From Fasciolopsis buskii (taxonomy: Eukaryota; Platyhelminthes; Trematoda; Plagiorchiida; Fasciolidae), in NCBI GenBank assembly GCA_008360955.1, contig LUCM01007372.1:124001-188000 (forward strand): a stretch of DNA of 64,000 nucleotides. The letters run 5' to 3'. The notes under the pieces are model-generated. The model searched no databases. It was not told the DNA's origin and saw nothing but the letters and a program-made list of their open reading frames with translations. The stretch's first letter is position 1. Each line of letters opens with the position of its first letter. Both the position numbers and the translations under genes were made by a program. Positions 55,386 to 64,000 of this stretch are shown here, in pieces.

Positions 55386-56700
55386 GTCAATCATTTTCTG
55401 GAGTCTGTCAACACTGTTTTTTCGCGTGCGGCTCCTCCTCTAATTCTAAAATCACTTAACGTGTTTTACGTACGCGACTTCTCACCATCGGTGTCTTCTA
55501 TCCGTTCTATTCAGATTGGTCAATGGGACTAACAGTTTCCGATAGAAAACTGTCAAGCTCGACCATTTGCCCCAGGTATAAAGCTCAATTCACATGTATA
55601 GCATGTGGTCCAAGGACAGGAGAACCAAGGAGTAGTTGGTATGATGCAGCAGTTTAGGAAATGATCCGCTCCATTTTGCGAATACAAAATAAGTACCTTT
55701 ATACGTGTACATGTTGCATTTGCTGAAAATCCCCTGCCTATTGCAACGTTATTGACAAATCCTGGAATTATTCCTTTCTCTAAATGTTCCTAGCTATTCC
55801 CTTCATGTTAGCAAAGTGACAGTCATTTCGTGTTATTTAAACTCACTTGGAAAAGTTGCTTCCCTGCTGGTATGAGTTTTGTTTGTATCGTGATCTATCA
55901 AAATCGTGATAATTTGTTTTCGAAGCTTCGGAATGGCTGAAGTTCTCATTACCTTTTACGTCTAATCCAAATTTCAGCACTCTGTCGTGTTACTTTTGAG
56001 TGGGCTTTCTCTGTCATAACTATTTTACTCGTTTTTGTGATAGGAAATGTTCTTACGCAGTTTCTTTTGCGTGGTATTTTTCGTTAACTTGTCTTTTCCA
56101 ATTGGACTGTGCTAAGAAACAGTATACAATACAATTTCTTCTAGTATCGTAAAGTAGAGCATGGTAAGATTGCAAACAGACAGTAAATCATCACCCCGTC
56201 CTACCTGTGCACCAATATTCATTATGCACTAACTCTAGAAAGAAAAATAGGTCAGAAAAACGTTAATCGAGATTTTCACGTGATTTCGCCTTCAGTCCCT
56301 AAGAACCTGAACATTTTTGACTGGCCTTCGTCTAGGAGCTTTTCGGACTAATCTTCGGGTTGGTCAGACTCGTTTGTCACAGTTCAGCAGCGCGCAGTTT
56401 AGAACTTCGATCTGCATAGCTAGTTTGCTGACGAAGGTTGAGTGGTCGGCCCCAGACTGGCTGGTCACGTCGTCCCCGATTAGACAAACGCGGCTTGAAG
56501 TTGTACAACTGTTCAATGGAACCACGATTAGGCTTTGGTATCAGAGACGGCCCACATGTCACCGTGACAAGAAAAAATCACATTAATAACTGATCGCCTT
56601 CTTTTTAATGTTGATTTTACCCCGCGTCACGACTTACAATCAGTGACTCTGCACTTACACACATACACACACACGCACACTTTGACTACATTAATCCCTT
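55386..56700. other. Mostly unrecognised
   Basis: A possible weak CUB strand (L-C-R-V-T-F-E-W-A-F-S-V) follows an acceptor-like CCAAATTTCAG at about 55978. An (AC)n run lies at 56658-56682. The rest shows nothing. Confidence 0.25.
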
Positions 56701-56897
56701 TTCTTGTTGTTAGTCACCTGGGACCTCGCGAACAGACTGCTAGCCTTTGCAATTTTGCAGCCTACTTGACTTATTTGCCCTCACCAATAATTGGGAAAGC
56801 AGAGGATGTGATTCTAAAGCCGATGATTCTAACACCGACTTTCTGTACCGCTGGATTTCGTGTCAACTCAGAAATCATGATAACGAATTTGGTTTAA
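56701..56897 (+). CDS. CUB-like second-half exon candidate
   Basis: A good pyrimidine tract (TTAATCCCTTTTCTTGTTG) and TTAG precede a frame with T-A-S-L-C-N-F-A-A-Y-L-T, then L-P-S-P-I-I-G-K-A-E-D-V-I-L-K-P and F-C-T-A-G-F-R-V-N-S-E. The S-P-I-I-G...strand...A-G-F-R-V-N order matches a CUB second half well, including a Cys ahead of S-P. From the TTAG acceptor the frame begins in phase 1 rather than phase 0; an inner AACAG acceptor restores phase 0 but has no pyrimidine tract. It ends at a stop at 56895. Confidence 0.35.
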
Positions 56898-57342
56898 GTC
56901 AGTGCATAATGGTATCTGTTTCCTGTTTGTACAAATCTCATAGCAACCAAAAGAATTAGAAAGTAATGGTTTGTATTTACGTTTCATTTAGTTGCGAATG
57001 TTGTCCTCTGAAATCACTATCGATATGCTTGTCGTCTGCAAAGAAATTTCATCCACCTGTAGGTGATTTTGAAAATCGTGAGCACATAAATCAGTTGTTT
57101 GTTAATTTGTCCAAGCGGCATTGTTTACACTGTCAGTCCTTATTTCGGACATGTGTTCGGAGTAGATTCGAGAACTATTCTGCCTACTTCAATTTGCAGT
57201 CATTATTGATAATAAGATGAATTCTATTATCTCATATCCATCCTGATATTAACAACAATGGTCTATTTCGTTTATTTACTGGGGGAAAAATATACCATAT
57301 TTCTACAGGAAATGCCGTAATCATGAGAATTGAGCGGAACGG
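56898..57342. other. Unrecognised
   Basis: Frame 56966-57220 is Cys-rich (C-E-C-C-P-L, H-C-L-H-C-Q) but lacks splice edges and a recognised domain. Confidence 0.25.
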
Positions 57343-57427
57343 CGAAGTGACTGGTGGTGTAAGCATTCGAACTAGCAACCTTCACCTTCATGCTTGACCA
57401 TCTTATCGGCTTGACCACCGCCGGTCC
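57343..57427 (-). mobile_element. tRNA-SINE family 1, head only
   Basis: On the minus strand: GGCGGTGGTCAAGCCGATAA (A-box region) and GCTAGTTCGAATGCTTACAC (B box). The body and tail are absent. Confidence 0.5.
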
Positions 57428-58779
57428 TTCCGTTGGTGCATAGGCAAAACCTTTGATACTGAAGGTAGCTAAAAGCCCGTGTTGAGTAGCAGCTTAGAAG
57501 TCCTGCGGGGATACACAGATCCAGTCTTAAAGGGTTATTCAGGGATATTTACGTTTAATTTTCCGAATGCACCGTGTTTTGCCATTGGTCTAATCGCCAA
57601 ACTGCATGACTGTGCTCAGTTATCCAGATGACTGTGATTTACATTTCACTTAATATGCCATCATTTCTCAGTGTTACTATCGTTGAGTTGCCAACAATCT
57701 ATCCGAATCACAAGTTTTGAAATGTTTCAGAAATTATACGGCATAATCTCTCTCGTACCTAGCGCAATTGTGAGGGCATAATTAATATTATTTATACTAC
57801 TATTTGTGACACTATTTTTATGTACCGATGTTATCTATATGTCCATCAGTGAATGGTGTTATTTCGAATTCAAGCGTAAGGCCAGCCACGTACATGGGTA
57901 AACGAAAGTCACCGTGTACTACTATCACCATGAACATCATGTTGGAACATGCTTTTAGATGAATTATAAGACACCGATTAGTATTATCATAACCACTTTG
58001 ACTTTAATTCATAGATAGACTAGTCGATTCAAAAGGATGCCGTGAAATGTGCATTGTCATATGTTTGGTTTTTAGTGCTATTCCATATTCGATCCTGCGC
58101 AAACCCAAACATGTGATCTATCTCCAGTGGAAATTGTACTATTGCTACCGAGTTACCGGTTGAAAGACATTGAAAAGCAGTCTTCAAAATTGCACACCCC
58201 ACGAACGCACGGATTAAGCGTTGCAGACCTCCCGGTTGGGCAGATCGTATCCTCGAACTGAGTCAAGAAATCATTCGGAAACCGAGTTTACGGGTAATTT
58301 AGGATCATCAAAACATTTCTTCAAATCGGTCTCCTTCGCCGGCGATAAACGAGTTGGTGTGGAGTGAAATTTGCGTTAATCAATGAATTAGTTTACAAAT
58401 TGTGTTCTGAGTGTGTTGTGAGTGCCCATAGTCTTTCCATTATTTAGTATCGTATGGCTTGGAATCGGTTCATAATGAAAAATGGATTGGATAGCAGGAA
58501 AAATTCTTCGCATCCATCGGAGGCAAATCCAGATTGGTCTGCCTTTCACGGTCTTGCTCTCCACATGTATGCGTGTAGTCAGAATTGAAGTTTCTGGGTG
58601 AAGAAGCGTGATTGTACCAGATTGTATTCCCAAATCACGCTTTGGGGCATTACTGCCTCATCGACTAGACTGAAGGTCGACTGAGAATAACGCAATTGGT
58701 TAAGGGCATCGTTAAGCTCTCAGCCGATGTATAACTGGGGCAGCTAAGTGGTAGCCCTGTGACAACAGTAAGAACTAAA
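57428..58779. other. Unrecognised
   Basis: Minus frames at 58388-58633 and 58665-58847 show no domain; the latter overlaps the plus-strand leader exon and is a shadow. Confidence 0.3.
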
Positions 58780-58825
58780 ATGCTTTTCCCAGTGCCACTC
58801 CTCTTGGTGCTAGGTTTCCATTCAA
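58780..58825 (+). CDS. Signal-peptide exon of CUB gene D
   Basis: M-L-F-P-V-P-L-L-L-V-L-G-F-H-S and one extra base, then GTAAGC. This is a short leader with a leucine-rich core. Length (46 nt) and phase (1) equal those of the exon at 31048. The extra A joins GT at the start of the exon at 59678 to make Ser, so the frame carries through without a stop. The Met is the only one available with a hydrophobic core next to a donor here. The product would be secreted. Confidence 0.5.
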
Positions 58826-59677
58826 GTAAGCACACTGCTAAATTCAAGCTGTACTACTTATTAAGAATCATCCAGAACTACAGTCTGTGAGACAGTCGTC
58901 ACGGCACACTTAGCCTAGTTTTATTGTTACTAGAAAATAAAATATCCTATTTTGACACCGCACTGTCCAAATCAAAATATTATTGATACTATCATTAGTC
59001 CTGTTCAGTTTATTCTTACCCTTTTTCTCTAGCATCATTTGTCGATTTTTGATGGTATTGGTTTCCAGACATAATCATCCTTGTGGTTTAATCCATATAG
59101 AAATACTGTGTTGTTATTTGTTCAATTCTTGTCAAATATTATATTAAATTATCACATATTAGATATTATATAGATGAATATTATATTATGGTAATACATG
59201 CTAAGTTCCCATAATTTTCCGACCTCCGTGATGGGGACCTCTCATATGGTTCTGGCGTCTCATCCACGACGTATTTCGGTTTCACGTTCATTCTGATCGA
59301 GTGTCAATTCAATGGATCGGGTCTATCCTTCACGATAGTTGATTCTTGTTCCGTATTTTACTGTGAAATTGGCGGTCTTGTCGATTTTTGCCCTAATGCA
59401 AATCGTCTATGAGAACATATGTTAGAATGAGTAGTGCAGTTATCGCGCGAAGCCACGTCCGCAGATGTTGAACGCAGAACATCTGGGAAATTGTGACTGT
59501 AGCGCCTTAGTATTCGGCATTAGTACAGGTCACTTATTGTTGCATAATAAGAACGATGAAAGAAATCTTGGAACGTTCAGCCGGCAGTAGCAAATTTTTC
59601 ACGGCAGTTTGCAAAACTACCTGAAATCGAAGATCTATAGTTTTTCACAATCAGTTTACTCGATTCTATTTGTGCAG
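58826..59677. other. Putative first intron of gene D
   Basis: Starts GTAAGC and ends TTTGTGCAG. AT-rich; no repeat recognised. Confidence 0.4.
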
Positions 59678-59853
59678 GTATTTGTTCCGAATCCTACTAC
59701 AAATGTCCCAACCTGTCGCTCAAGGTGCGCGAAGAAAGACAAACACTGGTCGTCCCGTTCAACAATACCATTCTACCGAATGAATTCAATTGTACCTATG
59801 TGTTGCGCACAGGAAGGAAACGAGGGGTCCTCATCTCAGCCACTTATTTCCGA
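59678..59853 (+). CDS. CUB-like first-half exon, gene D
   Basis: An exon of 176 nt between acceptor TTCTATTTGTGCAG and donor CGA|GTAAGT. Two bases complete the split Ser codon, then 58 codons are open: I-C-S-E-S-Y-Y-K-C-P-N-L-S-L (early cysteines), N-N-T-I-L-P-N-E-F-N-C-T-Y-V-L-R-T, and a strand V-L-I-S-A-T-Y-F-R. The F-x-C-T-Y followed by a strand and a phase-0 donor matches genes A, B and C. This is the cleanest family member: both splice sites are strong and the phase fits the leader. A LINE (60.1-62.6 kb) begins 0.24 kb downstream, and no second half was found between the LINE and the window end. Confidence 0.55.
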
Positions 59854-60184
59854 GTAAGTATGTAATATCAAAATGAAATTTAAGCAAGCAACATTTTCAG
59901 TGGTTTACAAAGTCAAAGGTGAACAAGTCAGACCCATCTGTCCCATCTGTTACATGTGAACTGATTTTCATTGATAGCCAGTTAAAACAGATGTGAATTG
60001 CATTATATTGTGTTGTGTTGTATAGACCATTAAGTACCAATTGTAATGCAGCATTTTGTTCAAAATACTTCCGATAAATTCATCAAATGATAAAAAATTT
60101 AAAGGATAAAACTCATCCAGGAATGATCAGAGCACATTATGATACGTTGCTCAGGAAATCGGTTGAAGCAAGGTTATGGTTTGC

Positions 60185-61260
60185 CAAAATGCGTGCTAAA
60201 TATGGGACAGTGGAGTTCCTACAGATATTGATTCTAGATGGTATGGAACGAAAAGCGGATCGTGTTGAAATATGAGCGCAGCACTTTGGAATATCGTTGT
60301 GCAGAGAATCCGTCGGGTCTGATAGTATTTTGTGAGCAAATTTCTCAAATGCTGATAAATGCTAATCACAAAGATTAAAGGACACCTCAAGTAGTGGTAT
60401 GAAAGCCACACGGCTAATAATTGCTACTCTCCGGCGAACAGTCTTAAAGTGCTTTTTAAGTAAACCTGGAAAAATATCAGGAGGACAGTGGAGAAGGATT
60501 GGAAAAACACATTAGTATACAAATCGGGAGATGGTGCTTAGTTTCACTGTGTAGTGTCGAAGTTTTCTGATTTGAAATGAGAACCGTCGGAAATTCTTTA
60601 CACAGGTGGAATTTTATCAATAGTAACTCCTAGATATTTCACAGAATCAAACCTGGTTAGTGTTTGTGAGTTGATGAGAGAAGTTTTGAATGGGTAGACG
60701 GACTGGGAGAGAGAGAACAGACATTCGAAACATTTAGATGTGTTGAGATTTAAACCAGGTTGTGCGGCGAAATCGTAGATAGAAGATAGATTGTTGGAAA
60801 AACTTTGATCGTCATCGTTGTTCGCAACGTCTTGAGAGAAAGCAACATCAACGGCATACTTAATTAGATAGGTCGTTGCTGTAAGTGGAGGAGAGAAATG
60901 GTGGAAGAACAGCACCCTGTAGCACGCCTGATTTGTTAATCAACGGTTTTTAAGTATGCTTTGGTCGTCTCTGTGAAACGTTTGACATTGTGATTCAGCA
61001 GCGGTTCAAAACAGAAATAAGCAGATGCATGCGAAACAGATTTTTGAACATCACTAATCCTGTTATATGAAAAACTTTCAGAGGCGAATTCGGATTTTAT
61101 CTGTTTGCTTGAAGGAATGGGAAGCTGGCCTGGAGTATATCTTGGACCCTGGCTGAAGACTAGTTGAGTTGAGTGCGCGTAGCTTCCAGGAAAATAAATC
61201 AGGGTGTTTGGCAATAACTCTGTTTAAAATGAAGTTGAGAAAACACAAGTTGGCGAACAA
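60185..61260 (-). pseudogene. LINE post-endonuclease and RT thumb remnant (copy 2)
   Basis: Same arrangement as 49683-50757. The frame 60915-60598 retains I-K-Y-A-V-D-V-A-F, N-L-N-T-S-K-C and V-K-Y-L-G-V-T-I-D before ending I-P-P-V and a stop, where the plus element continues I-L-K-W-N-F-H. So copy 2 has its own small indel at about 60610. Confidence 0.7.
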
Positions 61261-61272
61261 GCTCGTTTTCAG

Positions 61273-61742
61273 TGATTCGTACTCATGCCATTACATCACT
61301 ATATATATCTTGACAAAATATTTTCACTATAGGAAGGATTGGATTAGTCATTTACAAATATGGATGGGGAAGGGATTTGTGGTGTTAATTGTTTTGTTGT
61401 CTAGGGTTTGTATTGGGACGGGGGGTGGGCCAAGGGAGTTGAAGCGCAACCACAAACTGTTTTTGAGAACAAAGTGGAGGATTGTGAAGACGGATTGCGA
61501 CAGCTTCCGCAGTGCTCAAGAGGTGACACTTTGCCAACCTGAATTGTTGTCCTCTGACCTTATACAGGGTCCGGAAAGCTTGTGTCACATTCACGGTGTG
61601 GTTAGTCTGTGCTAGATGTGAAACAACTGCGCTACTAAGTGACTTAATTGTTCCAGTGCCTAATCATGCCGGGTGGTGCTCACTTATACACGTTTCACAG
61701 TTAAAATCGCCTCCCTGTAGATAGCCATGCTTTGTGTGAAGA
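61273..61742 (-). pseudogene. Penelope-like endonuclease fragment inserted in LINE copy 2
   Basis: Matches 50770-51239 almost base for base: same Q-A-F-R-T-L-Y-K-V, A-E-A-V-A-I-R and L-Q-L-P-W-P landmarks on the minus strand (61594-61385). The shared junctions with LINE sequence on both sides show the chimera formed once. Confidence 0.65.
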
Positions 61743-62433
61743 TTATCTTTGGTGGGCGAAAAGCAGAAGTCTGTCAAGTCGGACAGTCAGTGTTCGGGTA
61801 GGTGTATTATTCGAATGTCCTACAATAATAGGCCAATTATAATCAAAAATTAGAACAGTAAATGGCAGAAAAGTATCTAAATAACTTGTGATGTCGTGCT
61901 GTGAACTAAAATAACCTATGAATAGGTTCACTACAATCGTACTTGCCCGGTGGGAAAACTTGGTATGACATCTAGCGGCGAGAAAGTCAGTTCTGATGAT
62001 TCCTAACAAGGATGAAACAACTGTACAGTGCTTCCATCGTTTCTTTATGGTGAGTTGAGTGATGATATCACATGGTGAATTATTTCATTTAAAGTCAGTT
62101 CTATTAAGCGAGTGCGTGTAAATAACTTCGGACTTGCCAGATCAAGGAGAGTTTGTTTGCTGTCGCACTACCGCCAGTCTTCTTCATGCATGAACCTCTG
62201 TCCTGACGGTGGAGTCCGAAGCTGTCCATCGACACGAGTGACTCAGCAATATCGAGGTTCAGCCGCGACTATTGTGCGATCATACGAGTGTGAACATGAA
62301 TAGATGATTGGAGTAGGAATCCCAGATCCGACATTTTCGTAAACAGATAACGAATGTTGGTACTCAACAATGCCGGAGTGGGTATCTTGGCCGGTGGGAG
62401 TGCATTCAAGAGCTGCCTACCAGTCAGCACAAT
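61743..62433 (-). pseudogene. LINE endonuclease remnant (copy 2)
   Basis: Same damage as copy 1: G-H-S-N-N in place of G-D-F-N and an amber codon in the E-S-W-L region. Differences include Val to Val-Asn around N-L-F-I-G-Y and F-S-H-R-A in place of Y-S-H-R-A. Shared inactivating changes show both copies descend from one already defective sequence or were homogenised. Confidence 0.7.
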
Positions 62434-62640
62434 TGTCGCTTATATATATTAGAAGATCTTTGACCTAACACACTGTGTGATCGCAGTCCATTTTGATAAA
62501 CAATTAGGTTTTTTGAATAAAAATATCTCCGACCGATTGTAGCGGTGAATGGAAACCATATTGGATCCAACAATCCCATAAGAAAACAACCTAAATAAGA
62601 TGACACTAAATTGCATTGCAGCCAGTCAGAGAACCCCCGG

Positions 62641-62876
62641 TGAATATTGAAGTATAAGATGAAAGACGCTAATTAGGGAAAATAAATCGAAAGAGAGTTG
62701 AAGTTAGAGCCCCCCGTCCCAATTGACTGCGACACGCTTTCATGCTGCCGGTTGTATAGACCTGTCCAATCAAGAGGTTGGTAAATGAAGTCTATCCGAA
62801 ACCCAGAATTCTAAATACGTCTACTCCTGTCCGTGCATTGCTTCGGATTTTCATGCCATTTTGCTGGCTTGAACTG
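62641..62876. other. Unrecognised
   Basis: May include remaining LINE 5' sequence; no clear match seen. Confidence 0.3.
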
Positions 62877-63080
62877 ATCACTTATACACGTTTCACAGTT
62901 AAAATCGTCTCCCTGTAGATAGCCATGCTTTGTGTGAAAATTATTTGAGAATGGTAAATTCCTAACTGGGTAATTATTTGTCCTAAAAACAACTAAAAGT
63001 TTTCTCCGACAACGGGATGAGGCCAACAGTAAGTAATCGTTTACTGAACTATTCAACCTCAGTAAACCTGGGCCATTCAT
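62811..63080 (-). pseudogene. Second Penelope-like endonuclease fragment
   Basis: The minus frame reads N-F-H-T-K-H-G-Y-L-Q-G-D-D-F-N-C-E-T-C-I-S-D-Q. The segment 62880-62945 is about 94 percent identical by eye to 61680-61745 inside the LINE insert, ending at the same point where the insert meets the LINE. Flanking parts are only loosely alike (C-I-S-E-H-H-P-A versus C-I-S-D-Q-F-K-P-A). It may be a separate PLE remnant that served as donor or recipient of the short identical block. Confidence 0.45.
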
Positions 63081-63520
63081 ATCTAGCTCTCTACTCTTTG
63101 GTCCACCACTGATACTGCGGTCGCCTTTTAAAAAGCGCGGCTATCCGCTGAACTATTTGAGGCTGGCCCGAATTTCACACTTCTCCAAGGTTGTGGGGAT
63201 TTCGATTAACCATCTCCATCGCCAGATGGCAGTTCTAATTTGCTAAATGGACACGAATGATTGAATTTTTTACTTAACCGAAGTTTTCTCAGTTGACTGA
63301 ATACATTCTCAAATCCATTTGGTAAGTTCTAAATTCAGTCTTAATTAGGTGCAAACCACAATCGGGCTCATGAAATAAATTATCCCATAGATTCACGAAT
63401 AAACGGCTTGCGAATTCCTCTGATAACTTTCCACTTCTCAATCAACTGGGGTTGATCAGGCCAAAGCCTACATGCATGTTGGGTTTGAGATGTATCACGT
63501 GAGTAAGGCACATACAAAAA
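63081..63520. other. Unrecognised
   Basis: No motif seen. Confidence 0.3.
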
Positions 63521-63848
63521 TTACCCATCCGGCACTTTTAAAGGTGTGGCATAGTAGCCATTCATACCTAGCAGCTTGTCATTTTGTGGAGAAAAATAGA
63601 TAAATGTGTGTCCATCCGGACTAATAGGGACAGACTGAATTTCTTTTACGTGTGGATTCAGGTTTAACTGTCTAAAAGTGACCGAGGCCTTGTCAGTAAA
63701 TGTGTGATCACAAGTGAGGTCCGGGTTGGGTTTGCCTAGTGCCATAAATTCTGCTTGATCACCAGCTTGATTTAGTTCGTTTCGTTCCATCCGTTCTTCT
63801 ATTGAGGCTAGTGGTAATGAAGAGTTGAATTTCACAAGACGTCTCATA
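63521..63848 (-). CDS. Possible exon of an unidentified minus-strand gene
   Basis: The frame of about 108 codons from ATG 63848 (M-R-R-L-V-K-F-N-S-S-L-P-L-A-S-I-E-E-R-M) has ordinary protein-like composition, with P-N-P-D-L-T-C-D-H-T-F and S-P-D-G-H-T-F-I-Y-F-S-P-Q-N-D, and ends either at TAA (63521) or at a donor GATG|GGTAAT-type site. An acceptor-like TACTTTTAG lies just upstream at about 63890, but the frame from it meets a TGA, so either the ATG starts the exon or a different acceptor is used. The frame also continues upstream of the ATG as H-V-R-H-H-L-R-L. The family is not recognised; S-P-D-G recalls beta-propeller blades but one motif is not enough. Confidence 0.4.
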
Positions 63849-63856
63849 AGCCGCAA

Positions 63857-64000
63857 ATGGTGGCGAACGTGTTTTGAAAGTCATGAGGCCGCTAAAAGTA
63901 GCATTATCAAAAGAGTGATACGAAGCAGATCTCTTGAAGTCATCGATGACTCCATGTATCTGTTACTTATTCCCGATACACCACTCGTTTGCCGCAAATG
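63857..64000. other. Window edge, nothing recognised
   Basis: Sequence upstream of the minus-strand exon candidate; may hold its acceptor or the start of its gene. Confidence 0.3.

Larger units (their letters stand above)
60087..62640 (-). mobile_element. CR1/L2-like LINE, copy 2, internally deleted, with PLE insert
   Basis: On the minus strand: 5' region 62640-62492 (loosely similar to copy 1 and to the 24.65-kb element), then the block 62491-60185 that is nearly identical to 51988-49683, then a 3' part 60184 to about 60087 shared with the plus element (27483-27580). Inner order as in copy 1: endonuclease remnant, PLE insert, post-endonuclease region, RT deletion junction (near 60953), thumb region. 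One extra base at about 60703 compared with copy 1 keeps the thumb frame open longer here. No active enzyme can be encoded. Confidence 0.8.

Noticed and set aside
1..64000. CRISPR arrays, bacterial operons, LTR retrotransposons, rRNA genes
   Set aside because: No regularly spaced repeats, ribosome-binding sites, long terminal repeat pairs or rRNA core segments were seen; the window is eukaryotic in character.

Overview
The window reads as intergenic and intronic DNA of a eukaryote. It is AT-rich, no long open frames span it, coding signal occurs only as short frames edged by GT/AG, and tRNA-derived SINEs, non-LTR retrotransposons, a Penelope-like element (PLE) and many (TA)n, (GATA)n and (ATC)n microsatellites are scattered through it. 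The mix of CR1/L2-type LINEs, PLEs, tRNA-SINEs and a SINE with a hammerhead-like tail would fit a parasitic flatworm. That is inference; no gene here fixes the taxon.

The most interesting coding signal is a series of short plus-strand exon candidates from about 11.6 to 59.9 kb whose translations look like halves of CUB domains. First halves end in a C-x-Y or equivalent followed by a hydrophobic strand and a phase-0 donor (best at 32655-32792, 39033-39244, 45104-45211 and 59678-59853). Second halves carry a D-L-S-H-I...R.F...D.F.L.Y-K-A pattern (best at 40581-40793, 45855-46032 and 48517-48688). Two 46-nt signal-peptide-like first exons (31048-31093 and 58780-58825) end in phase 1; the second joins its CUB exon in frame. 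My reading is a decaying tandem family of small secreted single-CUB genes (signal exon, CUB half 1, CUB half 2, short tail). All matches were made by eye and need a profile search.

Mobile DNA: an RT relic at 3.3 kb; a CR1/L2-like LINE on the plus strand at 24.65-27.6 kb; two minus-strand copies of a related, internally deleted LINE at 49.68-52.1 and 60.1-62.6 kb, nearly identical over 2.3 kb but strongly diverged just beyond it and both carrying an insert with a PLE endonuclease fragment; and a PLE relic at 54.4-55.4 kb. At least ten copies or fragments of one tRNA-SINE family are spread across the window, with a second tRNA-like group at 15.7, 19.5, 23.7 and 35.6 kb. The 19.5-kb member is followed by a nearly complete hammerhead ribozyme fold.

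Layout: 0-11.6 kb, no convincing genes, SINEs and an RT relic; 11.6-23 kb, weak CUB-like exons, palindromic repeats and Asp-codon-like trinucleotide tracts; 23-28 kb, LINE; 28-31 kb, one possible minus-strand membrane exon; 31-49 kb, the best CUB-like exons with a (GATA)n array and assembly gap in one intron and an unidentified minus-strand exon at 42.2-42.4 kb; 49-64 kb, LINE and PLE copies interleaved with further CUB-like exons and a possible minus-strand exon at 63.5-63.9 kb.
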